DNA of 64,000 nt from Stercorarius parasiticus (Eukaryota; Chordata; Aves; Charadriiformes; Stercorariidae): the NCBI GenBank assembly GCA_013396915.1, contig VWZL01001934.1, forward strand, positions 755,122 to 819,121, read 5' to 3'. A program made the position numbers and the translations under genes. The notes beneath the pieces were generated by a model. It was not told the DNA's origin. It saw only the letters and a list, made by a program, of their open reading frames with translations, and did no database searches. Below, one piece after another: positions 35,730-47,700 of this stretch (the stretch's first letter is position 1; every line of letters begins with the position of its first letter).

Positions 35730-38700
35730 GTAGGGGCGAGGAAGCCGACCCTTGTAAGATGGGTGGTGGTTTGGGTGCAGGGGGGAGGATGCACTGGGGT
35801 CCTCCCTGCAAAACGTAGGGACTCCCAATGTGCTTTCACCCAGGTTTGCAGCAAGGAGAAGGAGGGGTTGGCAAATAATGAGCAAAATCTTGAGCTGCTT
35901 TCTGGCAGGTTTCCCTGCTCACCTGTTGATTGCCTGCACTAGTCCGCAGGTGTAGCCGATCATCACGCAGCCCTTGAGTTCGCCCCTTCGGACAACAGCT
36001 TCATCCTTCAGGACTTCAACTCCCTCCATNCGCGCACCACGACGATAGGCAGGCACCCAGGGGCCGACATCGTACTGCAGGTAGGGGCGAGGAAGCCGAC
36101 CCTTGTAAGATGGGTGGTGGTTTGGGTGCAGGGGGGAGGATGCACTGGGGTCCTCCCTGCAAAACGTAGGGACTCCCAATGTGCTTTCACCCAGGTTTGC
36201 AGCAAGGAGAAGGAGGGGTTGGCAAATAATGAGCAAAATCTTGAGCTGCTTTCTGGCAGGTTTCCCTGCTCACCTGTTGATTGCCTGCACTAGTCCGCAG
36301 GTGTAGCCGATCATCACGCAGCCCTTGAGTTCGCCCCTTCGGACAACAGCTTCATCCTTCAGGACTTCAACTCCCTCCATGGCACCTTTGTCAATGGCTG
36401 CCATGTCCAAAACGCAGCTGTGAAAGTGAGTCCGGGGGATATCCTGTGCTTCGGTGCAGGGGGAGCATCCTTCCAGCTGGTGGTGGATGGGGTCACCCAG
36501 GTAAGGATGGGTGCTGCTGCCTAGGGAAGGGTGGATGGGGCTCCCCAGGGAAGGAGGGGGTGCTGGTCCCAAGGGAAGGGTGTGTGGGGATCCCCAGTTA
36601 AAGATGGGGTGCTGCTCCCCAGGGAAGGGTGGATGGAACTCCCCAGTTAACGGTGAGTGCTGCTCCCCAGTTAAGAGTGGGTGCTGCTCCCCAGGGAAGT
36701 CTGGAGGAGACTCCCCAGGGAAGGATGGGGTGCTGCTCCCTAGGGAAGGGTGGATGAGGGTTCCCAGGGAAGGATGAGGTGCTGCTCCCTAGGGAAGGGT
36801 GGATGGGGGTTCCCAGGGAAGGATGGGGTGCTGCTCCCTAGGGAAGGGTGGATGAGGGTTCCCAGGGAAGGATGAGGTGCTGCTCCCTAGGGAAGGGTGG
36901 ATGGGGGTTCCCAGGGAAGGATGGGGTGCTGCTCCCTAGGGAAGGGTGGATGAGGGTTCCCAGGGAAGGATGAGGTGCTGCTCCCTAGGGAAGGGTGGAT
37001 GGGGGTTCCCAGGGAAGGATGGGGTGCTGCTCCCTAGGGAAGGGTGGATGAGGGTTCCCAGGGAAGGATGAGGTGCTGCTCCCTAGGGAAGGGTGGATGG
37101 GGGTTCCCAGGGAAGGATGGGGTGCTGCTCCCTAGGGAAGGGTGGATGAGGGTTCCCAGGGAAGGATGAGGTGCTGCTCCCTAGGGAAGGGTGGATGGGG
37201 GTTCCCAGGGAAGGATGGGGTGCTGCTCCCTAGGGAAGGGTGGATGAGGGTTCCCAGGGAAGGATGAGGTGCTGCTCCCTAGGGAAGGGTGGATGGGGGT
37301 TCCCAGGGAAGGATGGGGTGCTGCTCCCTAGGGAAGGGTGGATGAGGGTTCCCAGGGAAGGATGAGGTGCTGCTCCCTAGGGAAGGGTGGATGGGGGTTC
37401 CCAGGGAAGGATGGGGTTCTGCTCCCTAGGGAAGGGTGGATGAGGGTTCCCAGGGAAGGATGAGGTGCTGCTCCCTAGGGAAGGGTGGATGGGGGTCCCC
37501 AGGGAAAGCTGCCCAGGGAAAGATGGATGGGGCTTCCCAGGGAAGGGTGGATGGGGCTCCCCAGTTAAGAGTCGGTGCTGCTCTCCAGGGAAGGGCGGGT
37601 GCCGCTGCCCGGGGAAGGATACCCAGGGAAGGGTGGATGGGGCTCCCCAGTTAATGGTGAGTGCTACTTCCCAGTTTAGAGTGGATGGTGCTCCCCAGTT
37701 AAGAGCAGGTGCTGCTGCCCAGGGAAGGATGCCCAGGGAAAGGTGGGGAGCTGCTCCCCAGGTAAGGGTGTATGGGACTCCCCAGGAGAAGGATGGGGTG
37801 CTGCTCCTCAAGGAAGGGTGCCCAGGTAGGGATGGGGTGCGACTGCCCAGGGAAGGGTGGATGGGGCTCCCCAGTTAAGAGTCGGTGCTGCTCTCCAGGG
37901 AAGGGCGGGTGCCGCTGCCCGGGGAAGGATACCCAGGGAAGGGTGGATGGGGCTCCCCAGTTAAGAGTCGGTGCTGCTCTCCAGGGAAGGGCGGGTGCCG
38001 CTGCCCGGGGAAGGATACCCAGGGAAGGGTGGATGGGGCTCCCCAGTTAAGAGTCGGTGCTGCTCTCCAGGGAAGGGCGGGTGCCGCTGCCCGGGGAAGG
38101 ATACCCAGGGAAGGGTGGATGGGGCTCCCCAGTTAAGAGTCGGTGCTGCTCTCCAGGGAAGGGCGGGTGCCGCTGCCCGGGGAAGGATACCCAGGGAAGG
38201 GTGGATGGGGCTCCCCAGTTAAGAGTCGGTGCTGCTCTCCAGGGAAGGGCGGGTGCCGCTGCCCGGGGAAGGATACCCAGGGAAGGGTGGATGGGGCTCC
38301 CCAGTTAAGAGTCGGTGCTGCTCTCCAGGGAAGGGCGGGTGCCGCTGCCCGGGGAAGGATACCCAGGGAAGGGTGGATGGGGCTCCCCAGTTAAGAGTCG
38401 GTGCTGCTCTCCAGGGAAGGGCGGGTGCCGCTGCCCGGGGAAGGATACCCAGGGAAGGGTGGATGGGGCTCCCCAGTTAAGAGTCGGTGCTGCTCTCCAG
38501 GGAAGGGCGGGTGCCGCTGCCCGGGGAAGGATACCCAGGGAAGGGTGGATGGGGCTCCCCAGTTAAGAGTCGGTGCTGCTCTCCAGGGAAGGGCGGGTGC
38601 CGCTGCCCGGGGAAGGATACCCAGGGAAGGGTGGATGGGGCTCCCCAGTTAAGAGTCGGTGCTGCTCTCCAGGGAAGGGCGGGTGCCGCTGCCCGGGGAA

Positions 38701-41700
38701 GGATACCCAGGGAAGGGTGGATGGGGCTCCCCAGTTAAGAGTCGGTGCTGCTCTCCAGGGAAGGGCGGGTGCCGCTGCCCGGGGAAGGATACCCAGGGAA
38801 GGGTGGATGGGGCTCCCCAGTTAAGAGTCGGTGCTGCTCTCCAGGGAAGGGCGGGTGCCGCTGCCCGGGGAAGGATACCCAGGGAAGGGTGGATGGGGCT
38901 CCCCAGTTAAGAGTCGGTGCTGCTCTCCAGGGAAGGGCGGGTGCCGCTGCCCGGGGAAGGATACCCAGGGAAGGGTGGATGGGGCTCCCCAGTTAAGAGT
39001 CGGTGCTGCTCTCCAGGGAAGGGCGGGTGCCGCTGCCCGGGGAAGGATACCCAGGGAAGGGTGGATGGGGCTCCCCAGTTAAGAGTCGGTGCTGCTCTCC
39101 AGGGAAGGGCGGGTGCCGCTGCCCGGGGAAGGATACCCAGGGAAGGGTGGATGGGGCTCCCCAGTTAAGAGTCGGTGCTGCTCTCCAGGGAAGGGCGGGT
39201 GCCGCTGCCCGGGGAAGGATACCCAGGGAAGGGTGGATGGGGCTCCCCAGTTAAGAGTCGGTGCTGCTCTCCAGGGAAGGGCGGGTGCCGCTGCCCGGGG
39301 AAGGATACCCAGGGAAGGGTGGATGGGGCTCCCCAGTTAAGAGTCGGTGCTGCTCTCCAGGGAAGGGCGGGTGCCGCTGCCCGGGGAAGGATACCCAGGG
39401 AAGGGTGGATGGGGCTCCCCAGTTAAGAGTCGGTGCTGCTCTCCAGGGAAGGGCGGGTGCCGCTGCCCGGGGAAGGATACCCAGGGAAGGGTGGATGGGG
39501 CTCCCCAGTTAAGAGTCGGTGCTGCTCTCCAGGGAAGGGCGGGTGCCGCTGCCCGGGGAAGGATACCCAGGGAAGGGTGGATGGGGCTCCCCAGTTAAGA
39601 GTCGGTGCTGCTCTCCAGGGAAGGGCGGGTGCCGCTGCCCGGGGAAGGATACCCAGGGAAGGGTGGATGGGGCTCNTGGAATGAAAAGCTTGAGCTCCCT
39701 CTGCTGAAGAAAGTCGGGCAGTTCAGTAGGGAAAAGTAAAAGCACGGGTTGGATTTCCCAACAGCAAGTTGCACATGAGCTAAGGTAGGTCTGAAAAATG
39801 TCCTTTTTCTCTACCTGCATTTTATGTTTCCTCAAAAGCTACTGACTGAGGGAGAATCTGGGGTTTGGATCAAACCTCGAGCGAACTAAAAGGCACTTTG
39901 CTTGGCCAGGGAGTGCGGAGCTGGAGACACCACAGTGCTCGGCACAGCATGGCCAGGGCAGCGCCGTTGGCTTTGGGGTGCGGAAGAAACCCAAAGCCGT
40001 TGTAAACTGGGAAAGGATGTGGTTGATCACAGTGTCAGTCTCCTATCTCCGTGGAAAAAAAACTGTTCAGGGATGTTTTTGGAGGTCATTGAGCTTTTGA
40101 GTTACTATATAGGTAAGGATTGATAAGTTCTGGTATTGTTTGTATTATTTGGCTCTTGAGGTATCCTAGAAAATACAGACTGAGAGACAATCCTGGAAAC
40201 ATGCGTGTTGTGTGCCTGGTGGTGGGAGTCGCAGAGCCTGGTCTCCCAGCGGGGCCCATGTCCAAATAAAACTTTGCTGGAGTCAGACGGTTCATGCACC
40301 CTGATACTGGGTTTGGAGCTCTTGGCAAGAATCCTGGTGGAGCAAGCTGACCTGCTGAATCCAAAGGTGTCCAGAAAGCCTTGACCAAGAGAAATTAAAA
40401 AAAAAAATGCCCAGCTGCACATTGAAGCCAGGGCAGGCAGGGCGCCAGTGCTGGTTAGGTAAATTTGTTGTTGCTGGAACCGTCAGCGTTTTAATTTCCA
40501 AAAGTATTTGTCTAGGATGCAAGCAGAAAGCCGTGTTGCATGGTGACACAGAGGAAGCCCAGTGGGTGCCACTTCATTGCTCTGGGCTCTCTGATCTTCA
40601 TACGGTGGAAGAGCTTTGAAGCCCGACCCTGCTGACTGCAGAGAGTAAATCACCTCTGCCTCGCGCCCTGGGAAGTGCTTATGGTGTCTAACCTAGGGAG
40701 GTCTCGCTCATTTTCGGTAGTATCAGAGGAATGTGCGGTGAAGAGGAGCACCACCCAGGTAGGAGTCCCCATCCCTGCAGTGTCTCAGAGCCCAGGACAA
40801 GTGCTCAGAAAGGCATGGCCTGATGCTGTGGTGGAATCCAGCCCTCTGCAAGCGCCCAGGGCAGCATCACAAGCCAAAGTGATGGGGCTCAGATGCGCTC
40901 TGGGAGAAGGCGAGGTGCCGGAGAAGCCGGGAACGTGTCCTGGGGTCTTGGGCTCTCTTTCAGCGAGATGGCAGGAGGTCCAAGGCCACGTTGGCAGATG
41001 TTTAGTTCAGCCCATGTAATTGAGGGCTACGCCTAAATGAATGTACAAGACCTTAAGAGTGGGTTGTCTTTAGCTCTGCTCCCGAGGAGAATAGCAGATA
41101 GTGTCCTAATGACATGTCTGATGGATGCAATGGGAAGCCGGGAGTGCAATGAGAGGCTTTGGGACAGTGTGGCAAATGGGGGGAGGAGAGGGCAGGAGCG
41201 CTTTTTTGTGAGCCAGGGCTTTGTGGTGTGGCAAACGAAATGCAGAATGAGGGCGGTCAAATCTAGAGAGAGAGGGCCTGATTAAAATCTGGTACTTGGG
41301 AATGTAAATGGGAAAAGGACTAAAATTCAGCTTCCTCTCAGATCTGTGCCTGGGTTATGTATGACATTAATCGCACACATCAAGGGCTAAGAACCTTCCT
41401 AAAATGGTGCTGATAATGTGATTTTTCCACCGCAGATGTCCTATCCCCCTGTGAAACGTCTCACAGCGTGGACCGGGCAGCTCCAGGTGGTTGCGGAGCC
41501 TAAACCCTCAACTCTGGCGTCTCCTCCTCACCTCCCCTCCCTGCAGTGGCAGCATCCCCCCAGCTCCCCAGGGCAGTGGGCTACCAGAGCTGCTGGTCAC
41601 GTACCTCATCCACCACCACGGAAGCGAACCCTGAGTGCCTGGGCTGGGACCGTGGCCACCACCATCCCTCCGGACGCTTTCAGTAGGAGCTCCACGGCGA

Positions 41701-44700
41701 GGACAGGTACTCCCCGGTGCCAGCCCTGGTGGTCCATAGCCTGGTGGTCCGTAGCCTGGTGTCCTCTCTGAGCATCGTGGCATTGAGTGGAGTGGATCCG
41801 AGCAGAGAAGCCATGAGCCTTGACAGCAACCGGGTGTGGGTCCTTGTCCAGCAGAGCTAATGGGAGACCCTGTGCGGTCCTCGGTGTTGGGTTAGTTAAG
41901 AAATGGGCTGTGACATCGGAAGGGGAATGCCATTGCCCTCCTAGCTGAGAGTGACATTTCCTCTTCTTTTTTCCTTGCACGTGATTGGGAAGGGTGATGA
42001 CTAACTCTGTCTGCACTGGTGACTCATGCACCTATTCCTGTCTCCTGGTTGAAGTGATGTCTTTTCCATCTTTGAAGCGCAGTTACTGGCTGCCTTGAGG
42101 AACTTTAAACTAGGTCCATAGCTGATGTGCTTCTAAAAATACAGTGTGCAGTAGCGGTGGAGCAGAAGCAAGGCTTTGGGGGAGTAGTACAGCTGGAGAA
42201 TGAGACTTTTGCCATGAATGTAGCTTTTTATGGCCTGATATACAAGCCAGTTGTTTTCCTGGTTTGGGGTTGGGTTGTTTGAGTAGTCACAATACAAAGT
42301 CAATAGTGAAGTGCCAAAGAATAGCAGAGACAGTACCATGCAGTTCCAGCAGCACATAAGGATGTGTGGACAGGCAGAACGTGAAATTGCAGTGAAGGTA
42401 AAGGGAGGGATGCGCACACTTCAAGTGAGCACATATTCATCTGATTTTGGGGAAACAGGGCCCAAAGGATCCACACATGCTAATTGTGATGAGCATAGCT
42501 ATTCACATGTGGGAAGCCAGCAAAGCACAGCTTCTTCTGCGGGGCCGAGCAATGCTGGAAACTCAGAGGAGCCTTTGTCTGCTACCCTTGAGGCTTCTTT
42601 GGTTCCCAGAGGTCTTTTATTGCTCTCGGGTGTGCAGACTGGTGTCTTTTTAGTGCCAGATATTTGGTTTCTCTTCTGGTTTTGAACCAAACTCGTAGAC
42701 TGGAAAGTAGCAGCTGCCTTAGAGTACATTTGAGCCAAGTGAGAGGGATGCCGCAAGAAGCGTTACTGCTGCCTGCAATCAGTTCCCATCCTGACATTTG
42801 GCTGTGGTGTTTGCTTCCTTCCAGTCTTGACCAGCATCTCAGGTGGTGGTGTGAGCGGTGCCGGGGGAGCCCCTTCCCTGGGGACTCCAGACGCGGATTT
42901 CCTCCCACAGGAGAAGGTGATGCTGGGGAAGGTGTGAGGGATGCCGTCCCTGTCCTGCTCTGGGGTTGTGTGTCCAACCGTGCATCCCAGCAGGGTGCAG
43001 GGACTGTCACCAAAGGGGCCTGCTCCCATGGATGGGGACTGCTGGGTGGATGGAGGATGTGGACATGGTGGGACATGGGAAGCCACGGCAAGTAAGTCCG
43101 AGTGGTCATAGAATCATTGAATGGTTTGGGTTGGAAGGGACCTTAAAGACCATCCAGTGCCACCCCCTGCCCTGGGCAGGGACACCTCCCACCAGACCAG
43201 GTTGCTCCAAGCCCCGTCCAACCTGGCCTTGAACACCTCCAGGGATGGGGCAGCCACAGCTTNCTGCTCCAACAGCTCCATGTCCTTCTGTTGTTGGGGC
43301 CCCCAGAGCTGGAGGCGGCACTACAGGGGGACCTCCCCAGAGTGGAGCAGAGGGGCAGAATACCCCCCCTTGCCCTGCTGCCCATGCTGCTGGGGAGGCA
43401 GCCCAGGTTGTGTGGGGGTTTCTGGGCTGTGAGCGCACGTTGCCGTCTCATGTTGAGCTTCTTATCCACCAACACACCCAAGTCCTTCTCCTCAGGGCTG
43501 CTCTCCATCCGTTCTCTGCCCAGCCTGTATGCGTGCCTGGGATTGCCCTGACGCACGTGCAGGACCTTGCACTTGGCCTGGTTGAACTTCATGGGGTTTG
43601 CATGGTCCCACCTCTCCAGCCTGTCCAGGTCCCTCTGGATGCCATCCCTTCCCCTCCAGCATGTCGACCACTCCACACAGCTTGGTGGTGTTGGTTGATG
43701 GCCATGGGTCGGTACCCCTTGGAGCAGGCAGTCTGGTGTCTCTGTAGCCGGAGAGTGACATGGCACCCATAATCTGCCCGCAGAGTGAGAAGGTCCTGCG
43801 ACTGGAGAAGGAAATCAGTGGCCTCTCTGGTATGGAGACAGAACCAAAGCAGAAAGATGCGATGATAAGAGATCTGCAGGATGAGATCGCAGCGATGGCA
43901 AAGACCCTGGCTCAGGTGGCGGCAAGGAATGAGGTAGAGCTGACCCAGAAGCTGCTCACCTTCGACCAAGAGCTGGGGGCCAAAACAGAGGAGATCAGAG
44001 CCTTGAGGGAACAGGTACTGAATGCTTCAGTAGGCACCGAGCAGGGAAAATACCACTCTGATACAGATGTGTTGTGACTTTAACAGCCAGTTTTCAGGAG
44101 GAGAAGGTAGAATCATAGAATTGTTAGGGTTGGAAGGCACCTTAAAGATCATCTAGTTCCAACCCCCCTGCCATGGGCAGGGACACCTCCCACTAGATCA
44201 GGTTGCTCAGAGCCCCATCCAGCCTGACCTTAAAAACTTCCAGGGATGGGGCTTCCACCACCTTTCTGGGCAACCTGTTCCAGTGTCTCACCACCCTCAT
44301 GGTGAAGAACTTCTTCCTAACGTCCAATCTGAATCGTCCCATCTCTAGTTTTAATCCATTCCCCCTAGTCCTACCATTACCCGACATCCTAAAAAGTCCC
44401 TCACCAGCTTTCTTGTAGGCCCCCTTAAGATACTGGTAGGCNCTTCAGGGCTGCTCTCAAGCCAGTCGCTGCCCAACCCATAACGGTGCTTGGGATTGCC
44501 CTGACCCAGATGGAGGATCTTGCACTTGGTCTTGTTGAACTTCATGAGGTTGGCATGGGCCCACCTCTCCAGCCTGTCAAGGTCCCTCTGGATGGCATCC
44601 AGCATGTCAGCCGCCCCACGCAGCTTGGTGTCGTTGGCAAACTTGCTGAGGGTGCACTCTATGCCACTGTCCATGTCGCTGACGAAGATGTTAAACAAGA

Positions 44701-47700
44701 CCGGTCCCAGTACTGATCCTTGAGGGACTCCACTTGTCACTGGCCTCCACTTGGACATGGACCCATTGACAACCACTCTTTGGGTGTAGCCGTCAAGCCA
44801 AGGTTTGGGAACTAAGGGTCCCAAGGTCTGGGAACTAAGGGAATTGAAGGAGATGTGGTGTTTCCAGTTGTATTTTGCACATGTGCGTGCTTTCGGTGCA
44901 AGTTTCTCTTAAAGAAGCTGGGACTGAATTGTCCCATGTATGTGGTAGGATCTGTAATGCTGCAGTGGGGAGGGAGACAGGAGCTTAACAAGCCTTTGGT
45001 GGAGGAGAGGCACATGCCACCGCCATGGACGGGACAGCAGGACCCTTGACTCGCCCCTCTTGCTGCAGGAACGGGTGGCAGGGTCGCATTGGCCGGGGCA
45101 ATGGCTGTCCCGAAGGCAGCGCAGCCCGTTGGCGACCTGGTTAGAGGAGAGAGAGCTTTATAATTGTTGTGTCCAGTGATACGTGAATAGCATGCACCTA
45201 CTTTTTATGAAAACTCAGAAAAAGTCCTGGAGGGATAGTGATGGAGTCCCCCGGAGTATCTCCAGCCCGGGGAAAGGATCAATCTGAGGTGTCAGTCCAA
45301 TGTGAGACACGTGGGTGGGCACCTGGGCATCTTGGCCAGCCCATCCCAGCCGCATTCTGTCCTCCCATCTAATCCTGGGTGTGTAGGAGGTGGTGAAATG
45401 CTTTGTGCTTGTCCTGACTGTCTGTCATGAAGAGCAGCTTTTGATGAGCAGGTTGCTGCTGGGGAAAAGGTGATATAATTTCAGGGTGCTGTCAGCATCG
45501 CTGCTGTCACTGCGCCGAGAGGAGATGACGTGTGGTGCCTCTCTTCCCAGCGGCTTTCCTTCCTCTGACAAAAGCCTCTTCCACCTGTGGCTTCGCTCTT
45601 CTGTACCCTCCAGTAAATGCTGTGTGAAACCGGCCGTTGGAGCAACGGGAAGCGTGGTTGTGCTGTCTGCGCGGCGCTGATGTGCCGGGGTGGATGGTAC
45701 AGACTGTTCCCTACTCCCCATTTCCAGTAGGGACTGTAAGAACTGCCTTTGCAGCAGAAATGTGAACTGGAGTTATTAGCGGTGCCAGATCTGCGTTTGT
45801 GAGTAATAACTCCGTGTGCCTTCAGGAGATGATAAATCTGCTGGTGTTTCTGCCTGCTACCACGTTAGCAGTATCACCCGGCCCCAGCCATCCGGCACAG
45901 GAGGCTTCTCCGTGCCTTTTATATTAGGATTTGAGTGTGAATGGCCAAAATGAAATTAAGGTCATGCTATGCGAAGCAATGAGTGCTGAGAGTTAGCCAA
46001 GGAGTGACCCCATCAGAGCGTGACCTGGAGGCGCTGGATTTCCCTCTCCGAAGGGGGCTGTAATGAAGTTAATAAGTGATCCGGGAAGGAATGCGGGCGA
46101 ATCTGTGTTTTGCAGATCAGCAGCCTGCAGAAAGGCTCGAGCCAGGTTTTCTGCCATTCCCTCTACGAGAGAGACCTGGAGATTGGCAGGCTGCGGAAAG
46201 AAAGCGAGAAGGTGAAGAGGGACCACGTGTTGGCTGCAGGTGGTGTATCCCTGGAGCTCTGCATAGGGGCACGAAGTAGTCTGGGGCTGGCTCATGGTAA
46301 TGAGTGAGCATCAGGAAACCTGTCTGGGCAACAAATGATGGATAGCAGTTTGTAGAAATTGCCCTACCCCTGTTTCTGTGTCCTGAAGCTCTGTGGGAGT
46401 TGCAGGCAGTGCCTGACCTGACGGGTGTGGGACAATGTGGGGATGGAAGGTAGGGAGTGATGGGATGGAGAACTATGGGAGGAAAAAAAGGCTCAGGCAC
46501 GGCTTGCAGGGGAGGCTCGACAGCGGTGCTGTGGAATGGGATGCTGTGCACCCCATGGGGAACCTGCCCACCCAAGCTGCTGCTGCAAAGGCCACCTTGG
46601 ACCACCAGCGTTGTCCAATGGCCTTTATCCCAGCGGTTATCAGGCAGGAGGAATGTCACGTGTACACAAAATATTGGCTTGCATAATGCATTTAGAGTAG
46701 CCAAACTGTTCTGCTTGATAGCGTTGCCCGAGATAAAGGAGCAGTATTGGTGCTTGGCAGGGAGGAGGCATCAGGGCTGGGGATCTGACATAGTAAGGCA
46801 TCAGAAATGGATCCATAGGAGCCACTTGTCCTCTGAGTCCCCAAGGACCTTCTCAGCGATGGTGTCACACTGCAGTGTCCTGCATGGCATGGCAAAGCTG
46901 GATGTGCCTTCCAAGCCCAACGGTTGTCAAAGAGGGAGGGTGGCCACTCAGCGGCTGGAGGGCTTTGGCACAGAGGAGCTTGGGGATCCTCTCACTGGTG
47001 TTGTTTTTCTCAGGTCTGGTGGCCAGCCTGCGAAGGGAGATCGTGGGCAAGGAGCAGAAAATGCAGCAACTCAAGCGAGAGGTTGAAAAAGTGCAGAAGG
47101 AAAACAGAGAAAAGGACAGCCAGCTAGCAGTCGTGTCTGCCAAGGTTATCCCTAATGAGGAGCTTGATAATTTACAGCCTTGTGTGTGGATTAATGTGGG
47201 AAACTGGGATGAGAAGGGCCATGCTTCTCTCTGTTAAGGAGCGTAGGATCTATCGGTGTGGCTGTTTCTCAGGGCAGTTGGAACCCGAGGGTCCTGGCTG
47301 CACCCACGGCAAAGGTGCAGAGCCACGCCACGGCGACATAGCAGCGATGGGTCTGTGGTGGCATCAAGGTGCCATGCCATGCCCGTGGAACGGTGTCACC
47401 CTCCCCAGCTGAGTCCCCCTCCTTGTTCTGCATCCAGGTGCTGTGCGCCCTGGATTGCTGCGAGCACAGTCGCTGTTTGTCCTGACAAGGCACTGGTGCC
47501 GAGATCCTCCCCAGGAGCCATGGAAACCCCATCTCAGAATCACAGACTAGTTCAGGTTGGAAGGGACCTCTAAAAGTCATCAAGTCCAAGCCCGCCCTGC
47601 CACGAGCAGGGACATCTTCAACTAGATCAGGTTGCTCAGAGCCCCGTCCAGCCTGACCTGGAATATTTCCAGAGATGGGGCATCAACAACCTGTTCCAGT

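Noticed and set aside
37867..39675. Regular repeats that might suggest a CRISPR-like array
   Set aside because: The 86-bp unit repeats head-to-tail with no unique spacers, and the locus is vertebrate; it is a minisatellite.
37436..39707. Series of overlapping 83-aa open frames, each 86 bp apart
   Set aside because: They are translations of a tandem array whose period (86) is not a multiple of three. No splice context, no protein family; the array lies in an FHAD1 intron.
40675..41019. Possible extra FHAD1 exon near 40680-40759 ending at CACCCAG|gtagga
   Set aside because: Exons 2 and 3 already join in frame and match the expected protein order; no clear acceptor or similarity.
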